A stretch of 64,000 bases of DNA from Methylobacterium tarhaniae (GTDB lineage: Bacteria > Pseudomonadota > Alphaproteobacteria > Rhizobiales > Beijerinckiaceae), in NCBI RefSeq assembly GCF_001043955.1, contig NZ_LABZ01000032.1:1-64000 (forward strand), given 5' to 3'. Each line of letters begins with the position of its first letter. Within the stretch, counting starts at the first letter, position 1. A program made the translations under genes and the position numbers. This document shows positions 20,950 to 30,854 of the stretch, in pieces. The notes under the pieces were generated by a model that was given only the letters and a program-made list of their open reading frames with translations, ran no database searches and had not been told where the DNA came from.

Positions 20950-21627
20950 CGAGGCGAAGGCCGCCGACGAGTCGCGGGCGAGGCGCACGAGCCCGCCCAC
21001 GCTCGCCGAGCGGCGCGCCAGAGCCGACAGGACGGCGAGGATATCGGGCTCGCCGTCCGGCTTGAGGGCCTTGGCGATCGCCGCCGGCAGGGCGCGGTCG
21101 GCCGGGTCGCACACCACCCTGACGGCGCAGAAGGGCAGGCCGTGCGCCTGCGCGAAGGCCGCCGCGACCTGCGATTCCATGTCGACCGCCGCGGCGCCGG
21201 TCTCGGCCCGGAGCAGGGCCTTGGCGTGCGGCGACAGCACCGCCGCCTCCACCCCCGCGACATCGGCCTGGATCACCCGGACCGGCGCGTCCGCCAGCCG
21301 TCGGGCGAGCGCCGCGACGACCTCCGGATGCGCCGCGAGGCGCTGCCCGGCCGCCCGAGTCCCGGTCACGACGACCCCGGTCGCCACCACGACGTCGCCC
21401 GGCACCAGGTCGGGATCGAGCCCGCCGGCGATGCCGATGCTCATCACCGCCCGGCAGCCCGGGCCGCTGCGCCCCTTCAGGAGATCCCGCAGCCGCTCTG
21501 GATTGCCCCCGGCTCCCACCGTCGCCACGCCCGGCCCGGCGGCGAGCCGCGCCTCGCGGGCCAGGCCGGTCACGGCCAGGACGGGATGAGGCCCGTTCGG
21601 ACCGGTGGTGTCCTCGACGACGATCAT
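20872..21627 (-). CDS. hpnG: Hopanoid-associated phosphorylase HpnG
   Basis: Purine nucleoside phosphorylase-family enzyme that removes adenine from adenosylhopane, the step after HpnH. It has 251 residues from the ATG at 21627 (MIVVEDTTGPNGPHPVLAVTG). Visible motifs are SIGIAGGLDPDLVPGDVVVATGV, the PNP/UDP phosphorylase core, and AAAVDMESQVAAAFA, the MES substrate loop. An upstream ATG at 21669 is possible but adds unconserved residues. The 3' end overlaps the 3' end of the convergent hpnH gene by 78 bp, so the C-terminal about 25 residues of each protein are coded by complementary DNA. Confidence 0.92.
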   Translation of the reverse strand: MIVVEDTTGPNGPHPVLAVTGLAREARLAAGPGVATVGAGGNPERLRDLLKGRSGPGCRAVMSIGIAGGLDPDLVPGDVVVATGVVVTGTRAAGQRLAAHPEVVAALARRLADAPVRVIQADVAGVEAAVLSPHAKALLRAETGAAAVDMESQVAAAFAQAHGLPFCAVRVVCDPADRALPAAIAKALKPDGEPDILAVLSALARRSASVGGLVRLARDSSAAFASLGRCRALLGVGLGVPDLGELLRDVA

Positions 21628-21952
21628 GCGGGGCTCGGCAGGCTTGATGGGGGAAGAGCAATGAAGCACCCCTCATACCAGAGCGTGTGCGGCGAGCATG
21701 TGGCGTCGGTGACACGGGGGGCCGGCCCGGACCGACTCGCGGGCAGCGCCCGATCGCGTTGCGGTCGCGCGCCGCTCCCAAGCCCCGGCGAGTCGTCCTA
21801 CGACGAACCGGCCTCCACGTCGTCGGGCCGACCTCCGAGCGGACCATCCTCCGAGCGGAGTCGCGTCGGCAGGCCGACGCTTCGTCTGCCGTGGTTTTTG
21901 GTCTGCCGCAGATGATCGTCGCAACACCGGCAGCCGCGTTTGCGACATCCGC
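21628..21952. other. Intergenic region between hpnG and a secreted protein gene
   Basis: A 325-bp stretch without a credible gene. A small palindrome (CGTCGG-CAGG-CCGACG, 21865-21880) sits before a short T-run at 21895-21899, possibly a weak plus-strand terminator. A direct repeat of CCTCCGAGCGGA occurs near 21830-21860. The hpnG promoter should lie here. Confidence 0.4.
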
Positions 21953-22996
21953 TCAGGGCTTCGGCGCCTGGGTCGCGGACGCCGCCGCCTCCGCCCTCAG
22001 CTTCGCCTCGACCTCCGCGCGGATGCGCGCCTCCATCTCGGCCTTCGCCTGCGCATCCGCCTCGGCCTTGCGCTTCGTCTCGGCCTCGGCCCGCATCTGC
22101 GCCTCGATCTTCGCCCGCATCTCGGCTTCGGCCTTCGCGGTCTCCGCGGCGGCCTTGCGCTCCGCGCTGCGCTTGCCGGCCGAGGCGACGTAATCCTCCG
22201 GGCTCTGCGTGAGATACGCGCTCAGCTCGATCTCGAACTGCCCCTTCTCCGTCCCCGTCTTCGGGCAGCCCGGCACGTCCGGAGCCTTCATCTGCTCCTG
22301 CACCGCCGCCTCGACCGGTGCCATCTCCGGCCGCAGAGCGGCAACCTTTGCGTCGAGGGCGGTGCGCTGCATGCCAGTGGTGCTCACGTCGCAGGATGCG
22401 ACCGTGCGCTGGAGGAGAAGACCGAACATGTAAGCCTCGATCCGGCTCGTGAGCGGGGCCGGAGCGGCCTGCGCCGCGGCGGGAGCGGGCGCCGCTGCCG
22501 CCGCGTCGCACCGCTTGAGGCCGTCGAACGCGTCGGCGAAGCCAGGGATACGGAAATCGGCCTCGCCGTTGTCGAACTTGAGGACGATCTGCTTGCCCTT
22601 GAGCAGCTTCGGGATCACGGCCCCGGGCAGCTCGGTCGAGAGCAGCTTGCCGTCGCCGGTCCAGCCCTGCTTGGCGTAGACGACCTGCTTGTCGATCGAC
22701 ATCGGCGCCTGGACGGCCTCGTCCTTGTCCCACTCCCAGTTCTCGTAGCCGAGGATGAGGACCAGCTTGTCGCCCTTCAGCGTGACGACGATGGCGTTCT
22801 CGGCGTTCTTGTCGTCCTTGTCCCTGTACGAATAGGCCATCTGGCAGGCGTTCGGCCCCGGGGCGCCGACATTGCGCTCGACTTCCCAGCCGCGGACGTT
22901 CTCGAACAGCTTGCGCTCACCGGCCTGGGCCGCGGGCGCGAGGGCGGTGCACAGGAGCGCGAGCGTGATCGCCGCCGACGCGGATCGGATCGTCAT
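21953..22996 (-). CDS. Secreted protein of unknown function with charged helical C-terminal tail
   Basis: A 347-residue exported protein. The ATG at 22996 gives a clean signal peptide (MTIRSASAAITLALLCTALA, cleavage after AQA near residue 25); an upstream ATG at 23062 would bury it. The globular part (about 26-135) contains FENVRGWEVERN, CQMAYSYRDKDDKN and LILGYENWEWD, and ends in IPGFADAFDGLKRCD; the two Cys may pair. An Ala/Pro linker is followed by a second part with TVASCDVSTTGM and DVPGCPKTG. The last about 70 residues are a highly charged Ala/Glu/Lys/Arg helix, likely a coiled coil. The first part vaguely recalls IalB-like periplasmic domains, but I cannot assign a family. Confidence 0.72.
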   Translation of the reverse strand: MTIRSASAAITLALLCTALAPAAQAGERKLFENVRGWEVERNVGAPGPNACQMAYSYRDKDDKNAENAIVVTLKGDKLVLILGYENWEWDKDEAVQAPMSIDKQVVYAKQGWTGDGKLLSTELPGAVIPKLLKGKQIVLKFDNGEADFRIPGFADAFDGLKRCDAAAAAPAPAAAQAAPAPLTSRIEAYMFGLLLQRTVASCDVSTTGMQRTALDAKVAALRPEMAPVEAAVQEQMKAPDVPGCPKTGTEKGQFEIELSAYLTQSPEDYVASAGKRSAERKAAAETAKAEAEMRAKIEAQMRAEAETKRKAEADAQAKAEMEARIRAEVEAKLRAEAAASATQAPKP

Positions 22997-23520
22997 GAGG
23001 GTTGGGCTCCACGGAGTGTCGTCGTCAGCGTGTCGCCCGGAATGGTCGGACACCGCGGTCAATCATCAGACCGTCATCGGCATACGATCGATCGCGGCCG
23101 CAGTCGATCGGCAACGTCGCGGTCGATGAACGAAGTGTTTCGCGGCCGAGCCCGCCGCCCCGGATTGCGGCCGACTGCCGGAGCACTTGGTTCTGGCACC
23201 GACCTGCGGCCGGTCCGCTCGAAGACCGGTTGGGCCTCCCTGCCAGTGGATTTCGGCCTCGACGGCACGCGCCGTCTCCCCTGGGGAAGATTCCGAGGCC
23301 CGGACGGAGCGTCGGGCCGACGTGGCGGTCGCGATCGACGGGGGGCGCCAGCGAGCCCCGTCACGGCCCGGGTGGCGGCCGCATCGTCCCATCCCGGGCG
23401 GACCAGGCCTGCCCCGGATGAACCGGCAAGGATGGGATTCACCGAGGAATTCGCCGAGCGCATCGTTTCCGGCCTGCGCTGCGGCGGTCCCGGCTCGGGC
23501 CACGATGCGGCCGCGCCGCC
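22997..23520. other. 524-bp gap without recognisable features
   Basis: Open frames exist on both strands because of the high GC content, but none has a convincing protein-like sequence or a ribosome binding site. It may hold the promoter of the secreted protein gene ending at 22996 and remnants of a decayed gene. Confidence 0.4.
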
Positions 23521-24483
23521 TTATGCCTCCGGATCGGCCCGGGTCGAGAAGCGGTCGCGGGCGGTGAAGCGGTCGGCCGGCAGGCCGGAGGGCAGGATGC
23601 CGCGGTAGATCTCCCGCGAGAGGAACGAGCGCTCGATCTCGATCTGCTCCTCGTCGAGGTCGACGTACCAGCAGCGGCGCCGGGGCGACCAGCGGTAGTT
23701 GCGGTCCTTGAGCCGGTCCTTGAGGGCGATCGGGGCGTCGGAGGCCCAGAGCCGCACGGTCGGCCGCCGCGCCGCCTCGAGGAGGGCGGCAAGCGCCAGG
23801 CGCCCCGAGGCGCGCAAGGGCCGGGCGAGGATCGCCAGCAGCGCCTCGCAATCGTCGATCGCCCGGTGGCCGTTGTGGAAATGGCCGTGATCGGCGAGCA
23901 GGTGGCCGAGCCGCATCCCCTCGTGCCCCTCCGCCCGCCAGGGGATCTGGTGGCAGGAGCAGGCCCAGTTGCGCGAGACGAAGATCGGCCAGCGGCGCTC
24001 GCACATCTGCCGGTCGAAGCGGGCATTGTGGGCGATGACGACCCGCGCCTCGGCGGCGAGCGCCGCCACCGCCTCGTCGTCGATGCGCTGCCCGGCGACG
24101 TCCGCATCGGTGATGCCGGTGAGGCGCACCACCGCCTCGGGGATCGGGCCGGAGGGCTGGTGGAGTTGGTTGAACCGCTCCAGCACCCGGTAGATCCGAC
24201 CGCTCGCGCCGTACTCGAACTTGACGATGCCGAGCTCGATCACCTCGTCGGCGGTGACGTCGATGCCGGTGGTCTCGGTGTCGAGGATCAGCCCGACGAA
24301 GGTCGGCTCCTCGGGCTCCTCGGCCGGGGGCACGAAGGGGCCGAGACGGCGCAGCACCCGGTAGTCGCCGGTGCGCTCCAGGATGGCGGCGATGTCGTCG
24401 AGCGCGTCGGTCAAGCGGCGTGTCACCTTGGGCCTGAAGCGGCCGCGCGGAGGCGGCGCGTGTCGTTTCTTGACCGCAGGCAT
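23521..24483 (-). CDS. DnaQ-like 3'-5' exonuclease (DEDDh family)
   Basis: A 320-residue protein with an exonuclease domain near the middle: LILDTETTG (ExoI, catalytic Asp and Glu), VIAHNARFDRQMCE (ExoII) and GHRAIDDCEALL (ExoIII with His and Asp). The N-terminus (MPAVKKRHAPPPRGRF) is basic. The C-terminal 90 residues (RNYRWSPRRRCWYVDLDEEQIEIE) form an added domain seen in many alphaproteobacterial stand-alone exonucleases. Role is probably in DNA repair or nucleic-acid trimming rather than as the replicase proofreader. It diverges from ada across a 394-bp gap, compatible with a repair function. The ATG at 24483 is the first conserved start. Confidence 0.88.
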   Translation of the reverse strand: MPAVKKRHAPPPRGRFRPKVTRRLTDALDDIAAILERTGDYRVLRRLGPFVPPAEEPEEPTFVGLILDTETTGIDVTADEVIELGIVKFEYGASGRIYRVLERFNQLHQPSGPIPEAVVRLTGITDADVAGQRIDDEAVAALAAEARVVIAHNARFDRQMCERRWPIFVSRNWACSCHQIPWRAEGHEGMRLGHLLADHGHFHNGHRAIDDCEALLAILARPLRASGRLALAALLEAARRPTVRLWASDAPIALKDRLKDRNYRWSPRRRCWYVDLDEEQIEIERSFLSREIYRGILPSGLPADRFTARDRFSTRADPEA

Positions 24484-24877
24484 AATCCCGCCGCGACCGC
24501 CGGGCCAAGAGCCCGGCCGCCACGCTCCACCGCAATCGCGTGCCCGTCCCACGCAGCCCTCCGGCCCCGCGCACGACAAAGCCCCGCCGTCGAGAGCCCG
24601 GAGGCGTTCGGCGGCGGGGAAGTCGAGGAGATCCGAGAGACGAGCGCCGCGCCGGCAGGGGGAGGAAAGGGCCGGCGGGTGCACCGGAGCGGCTCCCATG
24701 CCGTCCGATGTCAGCCCAACCTTCCGCCGCTGGCCCGGTTTCGGGGGCGACGGCGAAAACGCATCCGGAGTAAACCTGGGGCAAGCCGAGGCCCGAATTC
24801 GGCAGCAAGCGCCGGGATGCGCGAGGCGGCGGGCGGGGCGAGGATGGCGCCATCGCCCCACAGGGAGCACCACGATC
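24484..24877. other. Divergent intergenic region between the exonuclease gene and ada
   Basis: No gene was recognised in these 394 bp. An inverted repeat with arms CCCCGCCG / CGGCGGGG lies around 24586-24623. An AGGGAG ribosome binding site lies about 12 bp before the ada ATG. No clear Ada box was found. Confidence 0.4.
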
Positions 24878-25972
24878 ATGCGCAACCCGGATTCCGATGT
24901 CGCGGTCGCGGGCGGCGTCCCGCCCCTCGACGAGGCCGCGCGCTTCGCCGCCATCGCCCGCCGCGACCGGGCGGCGGACGGCCGGTTCGTCTACGCGGTG
25001 CGCACGACCGGCGTGTATTGCCGGCCGAGCTGCGCCGCCCGGCCGGCCCGGCCGGAGAATGTCAGCTTCCACCCGACCTGCGCGGCCGCCGAGGCGGCGG
25101 GCTTCCGGGCCTGCCGGCGCTGCCGTCCGAACGAAGCGAGCCTGGCCGAGCGCCAGGCCGAGGCGGTGGCCCGGGCCTGCCGGCGGATCGAGGCGGCGGA
25201 AACCCCGCCGGCACTGGCCGACCTCGCGGCGGCGGCGGGCTCGAGCCCGTACCACTTCCACCGGGTGTTCAAGCAGGTCACCGGGGTGACGCCGCGGGCC
25301 TATGCGGCGGCCCACCGCGCGGCGCGGGCGGCGGAGGGGCTGCGGCAGGCCGGGACGGTGACCGAGGCGATCTTCGACGCCGGCTACGGCGCGGCGAGCC
25401 GGTTCTACGCCGCGGCCCCGGCGCGCCTCGGCATGACGCCCACGGCCTATCGCCGGGGCGGGGAGGGCGCGGCGATCCGCTTCGCGGTCGGCGCCTGCTC
25501 GCTCGGCCACGTCCTGGTGGCGGCGACGGAGACCGGACTCTGCGCGATCCTGCTCGGGGACGATCCGGACGCCCTGCTGCGCGACCTCGAGGACCGCTTC
25601 CCGAGGGCGGCGCTGACCGGGGGCGACCGCGACTTCGAGGCGGTGGTGGCGCAGGTCGTCGGCCTCGTCGAAGCCCCCGGCCGGATCGCCAGCCTGCCCC
25701 TCGACATCGGCGGCACCGCCTTCCAGCAGCGGGTGTGGCAGGCCCTGCGGGCGATCCCGCCCGGGCGCACCGCGACCTATGCGGAGATCGCCCAGGCGAT
25801 CGGCGCGCCCTCGGCGGCTCGGGCGGTGGCGCTGGCCTGCGGCGCCAACCCGCTCGCGGTGGCGATCCCGTGCCACCGGGTGGTGCGCCAGGATGGCAGC
25901 CTCTCGGGGTATCGCTGGGGCGTCGCCCGCAAGCGGGCGCTGCTCGACCGGGAGCAGGCGGACAGGACCTGA
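24878..25972 (+). CDS. ada: Bifunctional Ada: methylated-DNA methyltransferase and transcriptional activator
   Basis: Repairs alkylated DNA and activates the adaptive response. The 364 residues show the full Ada layout. An N-terminal Zn domain has C48, C52, C79 and C82 (YCRPSC, FRACRRC), with C48 the methylphosphotriester acceptor. An AraC helix-turn-helix region follows (AAGSSPYHFHRVFKQVTGV, about residues 113-131), then the C-terminal O6-methylguanine transferase domain with IPCHRVV and acceptor C332. The ATG at 24878 follows a GGGAG site. It diverges from a 3'-5' exonuclease gene. Confidence 0.95.
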   Translation: MRNPDSDVAVAGGVPPLDEAARFAAIARRDRAADGRFVYAVRTTGVYCRPSCAARPARPENVSFHPTCAAAEAAGFRACRRCRPNEASLAERQAEAVARACRRIEAAETPPALADLAAAAGSSPYHFHRVFKQVTGVTPRAYAAAHRAARAAEGLRQAGTVTEAIFDAGYGAASRFYAAAPARLGMTPTAYRRGGEGAAIRFAVGACSLGHVLVAATETGLCAILLGDDPDALLRDLEDRFPRAALTGGDRDFEAVVAQVVGLVEAPGRIASLPLDIGGTAFQQRVWQALRAIPPGRTATYAEIAQAIGAPSAARAVALACGANPLAVAIPCHRVVRQDGSLSGYRWGVARKRALLDREQADRT

Positions 25973-26323
25973 CGGAGCACGCCCCCCGGCGGAACCGTCG
26001 CGCCGGCAACCCGCCGGCGGCGCCGGCCAGGCGACGCGTCTGCCGCACAACGGGGCCGGCGCGGCCGGTCGCCCGGCGAGCCGGGACGCGGATGGCGGCT
26101 CGCCGTCTCCGATCGGCCGGGCTTCGAGCCGGGCGGGACTCGTCTCCCGTCCGGATCGAGGAGCGGCCGAAGCATTCCTTTAAGGAACACGAAGCGGAAT
26201 TTGCATCGGGCACGGATCGACGGGCCGGGATCGGCGTTCTGTCATTGATCCCTGCCGCAAAGGTTGCGGCCGGGGTCGAGAGGAACACCCAAAGCGCGAG
26301 CCTCCCCCTTGGAGCGCAAAACC
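25973..26323. other. Intergenic region between ada and a small membrane protein gene
   Basis: 351 bp without a gene. It is somewhat less GC-rich near 26165-26270 (a small palindrome-like TTCCTTTAAGGAA at 26175-26187), which is where a promoter for the small protein gene would be expected. No defined -35/-10 pair is claimed. Confidence 0.4.
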
Positions 26324-26539
26324 ATGTCGTGCCGCCACAACGCCGTCGCTCCCCTGCCGCACATGATCGCGACGGCGCCGTCGCACCTGCGCAAGTGGCG
26401 CCGCTTTCCACGGACGTTGCCGCAGCCGGCCAACGACAATGTCCGCCCCGGCAGCACCGCCGAGGCCGGCCTGTGGGCCGCCGCCCTGGGGGCCACCGCC
26501 ACGATGGTGGCGGTGCTGATCGTCGGGATGCTGGTGTGA
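26324..26539 (+). CDS. Small membrane protein, 71 residues, unknown function
   Basis: The ATG at 26324 is preceded by GGAG 9 nt upstream. The protein has a basic N-terminal half (HLRKWRRFPRTL), then LPQPANDNVRPGS, a motif often seen in short alphaproteobacterial proteins, and ends in a single hydrophobic segment (LGATATMVAVLIVGMLV, about residues 54-70). It may be a one-pass membrane peptide. An in-frame ATG at 26264 would add 20 residues. Its stop is only 1 bp from the convergent RraA-family gene. Confidence 0.6.
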   Translation: MSCRHNAVAPLPHMIATAPSHLRKWRRFPRTLPQPANDNVRPGSTAEAGLWAAALGATATMVAVLIVGMLV

Positions 26540-26540
26540 C

Positions 26541-27257
26541 TCAGCGCCCGGTCTTGCGGCGCCAGGCGGCGAAGTCGGCCTTGGCCTGATCGTCGACCAG
26601 CGGGTAGAGGCCGATCACGGCGCGGCCGTTCTGGACCTCCTCCAGCACGAAATCCTCGAACACCGTCATCTCGGCGGCCTCCGCGGCGATCTCGTCGGCG
26701 AGGTCCGCCGGGATGACGATCACCCCCTCGGCGTCGCCCACCATCACGTCGCCCGGGAAGACCGCGACGTCGCCGCAGCCGATCGGCACGTTGATGTCGA
26801 GGGCCTGGTGCAGGGTCAGGTTGGTCGGGGCCGACGGGCGGTTGTGGTAGGCCGGGAAGGGCAGGGCGCCGATCTCGGGCGAATCGCGAAAGCCGCCGTC
26901 GGTGACGACGCCCGCCGCGCCCCGCTTCATCAGCCGGGTGACCAGGATCGCGCCGGCGGAGGCCGCGCGCGGGTTCTTGCGGCTGTCCATCACCAGCACC
27001 GCGCCCTCCGGGCATTGATCGACGGCGACGCGCTGCGGATGGGTGGGGTCGCGGAACACCGCCAGCGTGTTCAGGTCCTCCCGGGCCGGGATGTAGCGCA
27101 GGGTGTAGGCCTCGCCGACCATCGTCCCGGCCTGCGGGTTGAGGGGGCGCACGTCCTGGATGAACTGGTTGCGCAGGCCGCGCTTGAACAGGGCGGTGGC
27201 CAGGGTCGCGGTGCTGACGGACTTCAGCGTCGCGCGGGTCTCGGGGCTCAGGGGCAT
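26541..27257 (-). CDS. RraA-family protein / HMG-CHA aldolase-like
   Basis: A 238-residue protein of the RraA / class II pyruvate aldolase family. VVTDGGFRDSPEIG carries the conserved Arg-Asp pair that binds pyruvate and divalent metal. GDVAVFPGDVMVGDAEGVIV is the second signature. Stand-alone genes like this are usually 4-hydroxy-4-methyl-2-oxoglutarate/4-carboxy-4-hydroxy-2-oxoadipate aldolase or oxaloacetate decarboxylase rather than the RNase E inhibitor, but the sequence alone does not decide. A probable promoter overlapped by a palindrome lies at 27403-27430. It converges on the small membrane protein gene. Confidence 0.85.
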   Translation of the reverse strand: MPLSPETRATLKSVSTATLATALFKRGLRNQFIQDVRPLNPQAGTMVGEAYTLRYIPAREDLNTLAVFRDPTHPQRVAVDQCPEGAVLVMDSRKNPRAASAGAILVTRLMKRGAAGVVTDGGFRDSPEIGALPFPAYHNRPSAPTNLTLHQALDINVPIGCGDVAVFPGDVMVGDAEGVIVIPADLADEIAAEAAEMTVFEDFVLEEVQNGRAVIGLYPLVDDQAKADFAAWRRKTGR

Positions 27258-27401
27258 CGGGGCTCTCCGGTCGAGGGCGGCCGCCGGGGCGAGGGAGCCC
27301 GCGGCACGGGCGCAAGACCGCCCCACCCGCTACCGATCCTCCCCGTCGCCCGGACGGCTTCGCCGCTCCGCGGCCACCCATGAGGCAGCCTGTGACGAGC
27401 C

Positions 27402-27430
27402 ATTGAAGCACTAATGTTTTAGTACATCAA
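27402..27430 (-). promoter_or_regulatory. Probable promoter and operator palindrome upstream of the RraA-family gene
   Basis: On the minus strand TTGATG (-35-like), a 17-nt spacer and TTCAAT (-10-like) are present. The same stretch is an imperfect palindrome (27403-27430) with 12-bp arms TTGAAGCACTAA / TTAGTACATCAA around TGTT, matching at 10 of 12 positions. It is AT-rich in a GC-rich background and about 145 bp upstream of the start codon. A FadR/GntR- or IclR-type repressor site is plausible; no regulator gene is adjacent. Confidence 0.55.
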
Positions 27431-27454
27431 CCATGTTGTCAGGACTCGGCCTAC

Positions 27455-27493
27455 GATCGGACCCTTCCCCGCCCTGCGGGGAAGGGTCCGATC
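27455..27493. terminator. Perfect 18-bp hairpin downstream of the 27505-27993 gene
   Basis: Arms 27455-27472 (GATCGGACCCTTCCCCGC) and 27476-27493 are exact complements with a 3-nt loop. It begins 11 bp past the stop of the minus-strand secreted protein gene. No T-run follows on either strand, so it may be a 3'-end stabiliser or a palindromic repeat rather than an intrinsic terminator. Confidence 0.6.
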
Positions 27494-27504
27494 CGGCGCT
27501 TTGA

Positions 27505-27993
27505 TCACTTCTTGCGCGGAGCCGGCGGCGGAGGCGTCGGGGGCTCGTCGCCGCCCTCGTCGGCCTCGCCGCCGCCGATGGTCGACTTGAGCGCGAAGGC
27601 GACGAGCGGGCTCGCGACGTCGACCACCTCGGCCTTCGTCAGGCCCTCCTTCGGATCGTAGCTGCCGACGAGCATCACGGTCCGGTTCTCGGTCTTGGCG
27701 AGGTCGAGACCATCACCGGACACGGCCACCGGCTTGCCGGCGATCTCGTCGGCCTTGCGGTCGTTGGTGAACAGGACCGTCACCTTGCCGCCCTTGACCA
27801 CGCCGACGTAGCAGGTCTCCTCCGGCGTCCGGCACGGAAAGAGCATCGCGGCGACCGGGTCGGGTTGCGGCGCGGGCGCCTCCTTCGGCGGTGCCTTCGG
27901 GGCCGGGCCTTTCGGGGCGGGCTGGGCCGCCGCCGGGGCGGCGAGGGCGAGCAGCGCGAGGGCGAGTGCGGGGCGCAGGGTTCTCGGCTCCAA
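27505..27993 (-). CDS. Small exported protein with proline-rich ends, unknown function
   Basis: 162 residues from a TTG at 27993, chosen because AGGAG lies 9 nt upstream and the start gives a good signal peptide (LRPALALALLALAAPAAAQ, cleavage near residue 23). The mature protein begins with a Pro/Ala/Lys-rich stretch, has a compact core of about 90 residues with FPCRTPEETCYVGVVKGGKV, two Cys that may form a disulfide, and SYDPKEGLTKAEVVDVASPL, and ends in a Gly/Glu then Pro-rich tail. No family recognised. A perfect hairpin follows the stop. Confidence 0.7.
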   Translation of the reverse strand: MEPRTLRPALALALLALAAPAAAQPAPKGPAPKAPPKEAPAPQPDPVAAMLFPCRTPEETCYVGVVKGGKVTVLFTNDRKADEIAGKPVAVSGDGLDLAKTENRTVMLVGSYDPKEGLTKAEVVDVASPLVAFALKSTIGGGEADEGGDEPPTPPPPAPRKK

Positions 27994-28075
27994 AGGTCTC
28001 GTCTCCTGAAGATGTGCTCGACCGAAAGGCCGCGAAGTGGCGCGCCCGCGTGGGACGTTCAAGCCCCGGGGCGGC

Positions 28076-29730
<1,655 letters not shown>

Positions 29731-29734
<4 letters not shown>

Positions 29735-30852
29735 GCGCTCCCCCGCGGGTCGAGGGCGTCGCGCAGGCGCTCGGCCAGCAGCGTCAGGGCGAGCAGGGTG
29801 GCGACCAGGAACCCGGCCGGCACGACCAGCATCCAGGGCGCGCTCTCGAGGCTGCGGGCGCCGTCGGCGATCAGCACGCCCCAGCTCGTCGCCGGCTCCT
29901 GCACGCCGAGCCCCAGGAACGACAGGAAGCTCTCGAGCAGGATCACCCGCGGCACCATCAGGGCCGCGAAGGCGACGACCGGCCCGAGCAGGTTCGGCAC
30001 CACGTGCCGGCGCAGGATCGCCGCGGTGGTGAGCCCGAGCGCCTCCGCCGCCCGCACGTAGTCGCGCCGACGGATCGCCTGCGCCTCGGACCGGACGATG
30101 CGGGCCATGTCGAGCCATTCCACTGCACCGACCGCGACGAAGATCAGCGCCACCGAGCGGCCGAAGAACACCACCAGCATGATGACGAAGAACACGAAGG
30201 GCAGGGAATACAGGATGTCGACGAGGCGCATCATCGCCGCGTCGATCCGACCGCCGAGCGTCCCGGCGAGCGCCCCGTAGGCGACCCCGATGCCGAGCGC
30301 CACCGCGGTCGCCATCAGGCCGAGCGCCAGCGACAGGCGTCCCGCCACCAGCGTGCGGGTGAGGAGGTCGCGGCCCAGCGTGTCGGTGCCGGCCAGGAAC
30401 CGGAGCCGTCGCAACGGCGCCTCGACGGTCAGCCGCCGCCCATCGTCGGAGCGGCCGAGGATGCGGGCCTCCCCGAACGTGTCGGAGCGGGAGAAGAAGG
30501 TCAGCACCCGGCTGTCCACCGGCTTGTCGGCGGCGAGCGTCAGGCGGACCGCGTCGCCGGCGACCGCGACGTCCTCGGCCCGCACCCGCATGCGGAAGGC
30601 GAGCCGGTCGAGGGCGGGGCGGACCGCCTCCGGCTTCGGGGTGAGCGCGAGCGAGGGCGGGGTGCCGGGATAATCGTAATAGAGCCGGTCGTAGGGGTGG
30701 CCGGTGACGAAGGGGCCGACGAGGCAGGCGAGGGTGACGAGGGCCAGGATCGCCGCGCAGGTCCGTGCGACGCCGTCGCCGACGAGGCGCCGCCGGGCGC
30801 GGGCGAGGAGCGAGGCCTCCGCGAAGGCGGCCGGGGGGCTTGCCGCGGACAT
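29731..30852 (-). CDS. Peptide ABC transporter permease, OppC/DppC type
   Basis: 373-residue inner-membrane permease. The N-terminal TM is followed by a long periplasmic segment (about residues 55-165), then FLAGTDTLGRDLLTRTLVAG, the conserved OppC entry block. The core has five TM segments, and the EAA coupling loop is RAAEALGLTTAAILRRHVVP. The start ATG at 30852 lies 2 bp past the stop of the OppB-type gene, and its stop overlaps the ATPase start. The long extracytoplasmic insert is the pattern of YejE-like permeases. Confidence 0.9.
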
Positions 30853-30854
30853 GC

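Noticed and set aside
23030-23608. Plus-strand frame in the gap between the secreted protein and exonuclease genes
   Set aside because: No ribosome binding site, no protein-like pattern, and its end runs antisense into the exonuclease gene.
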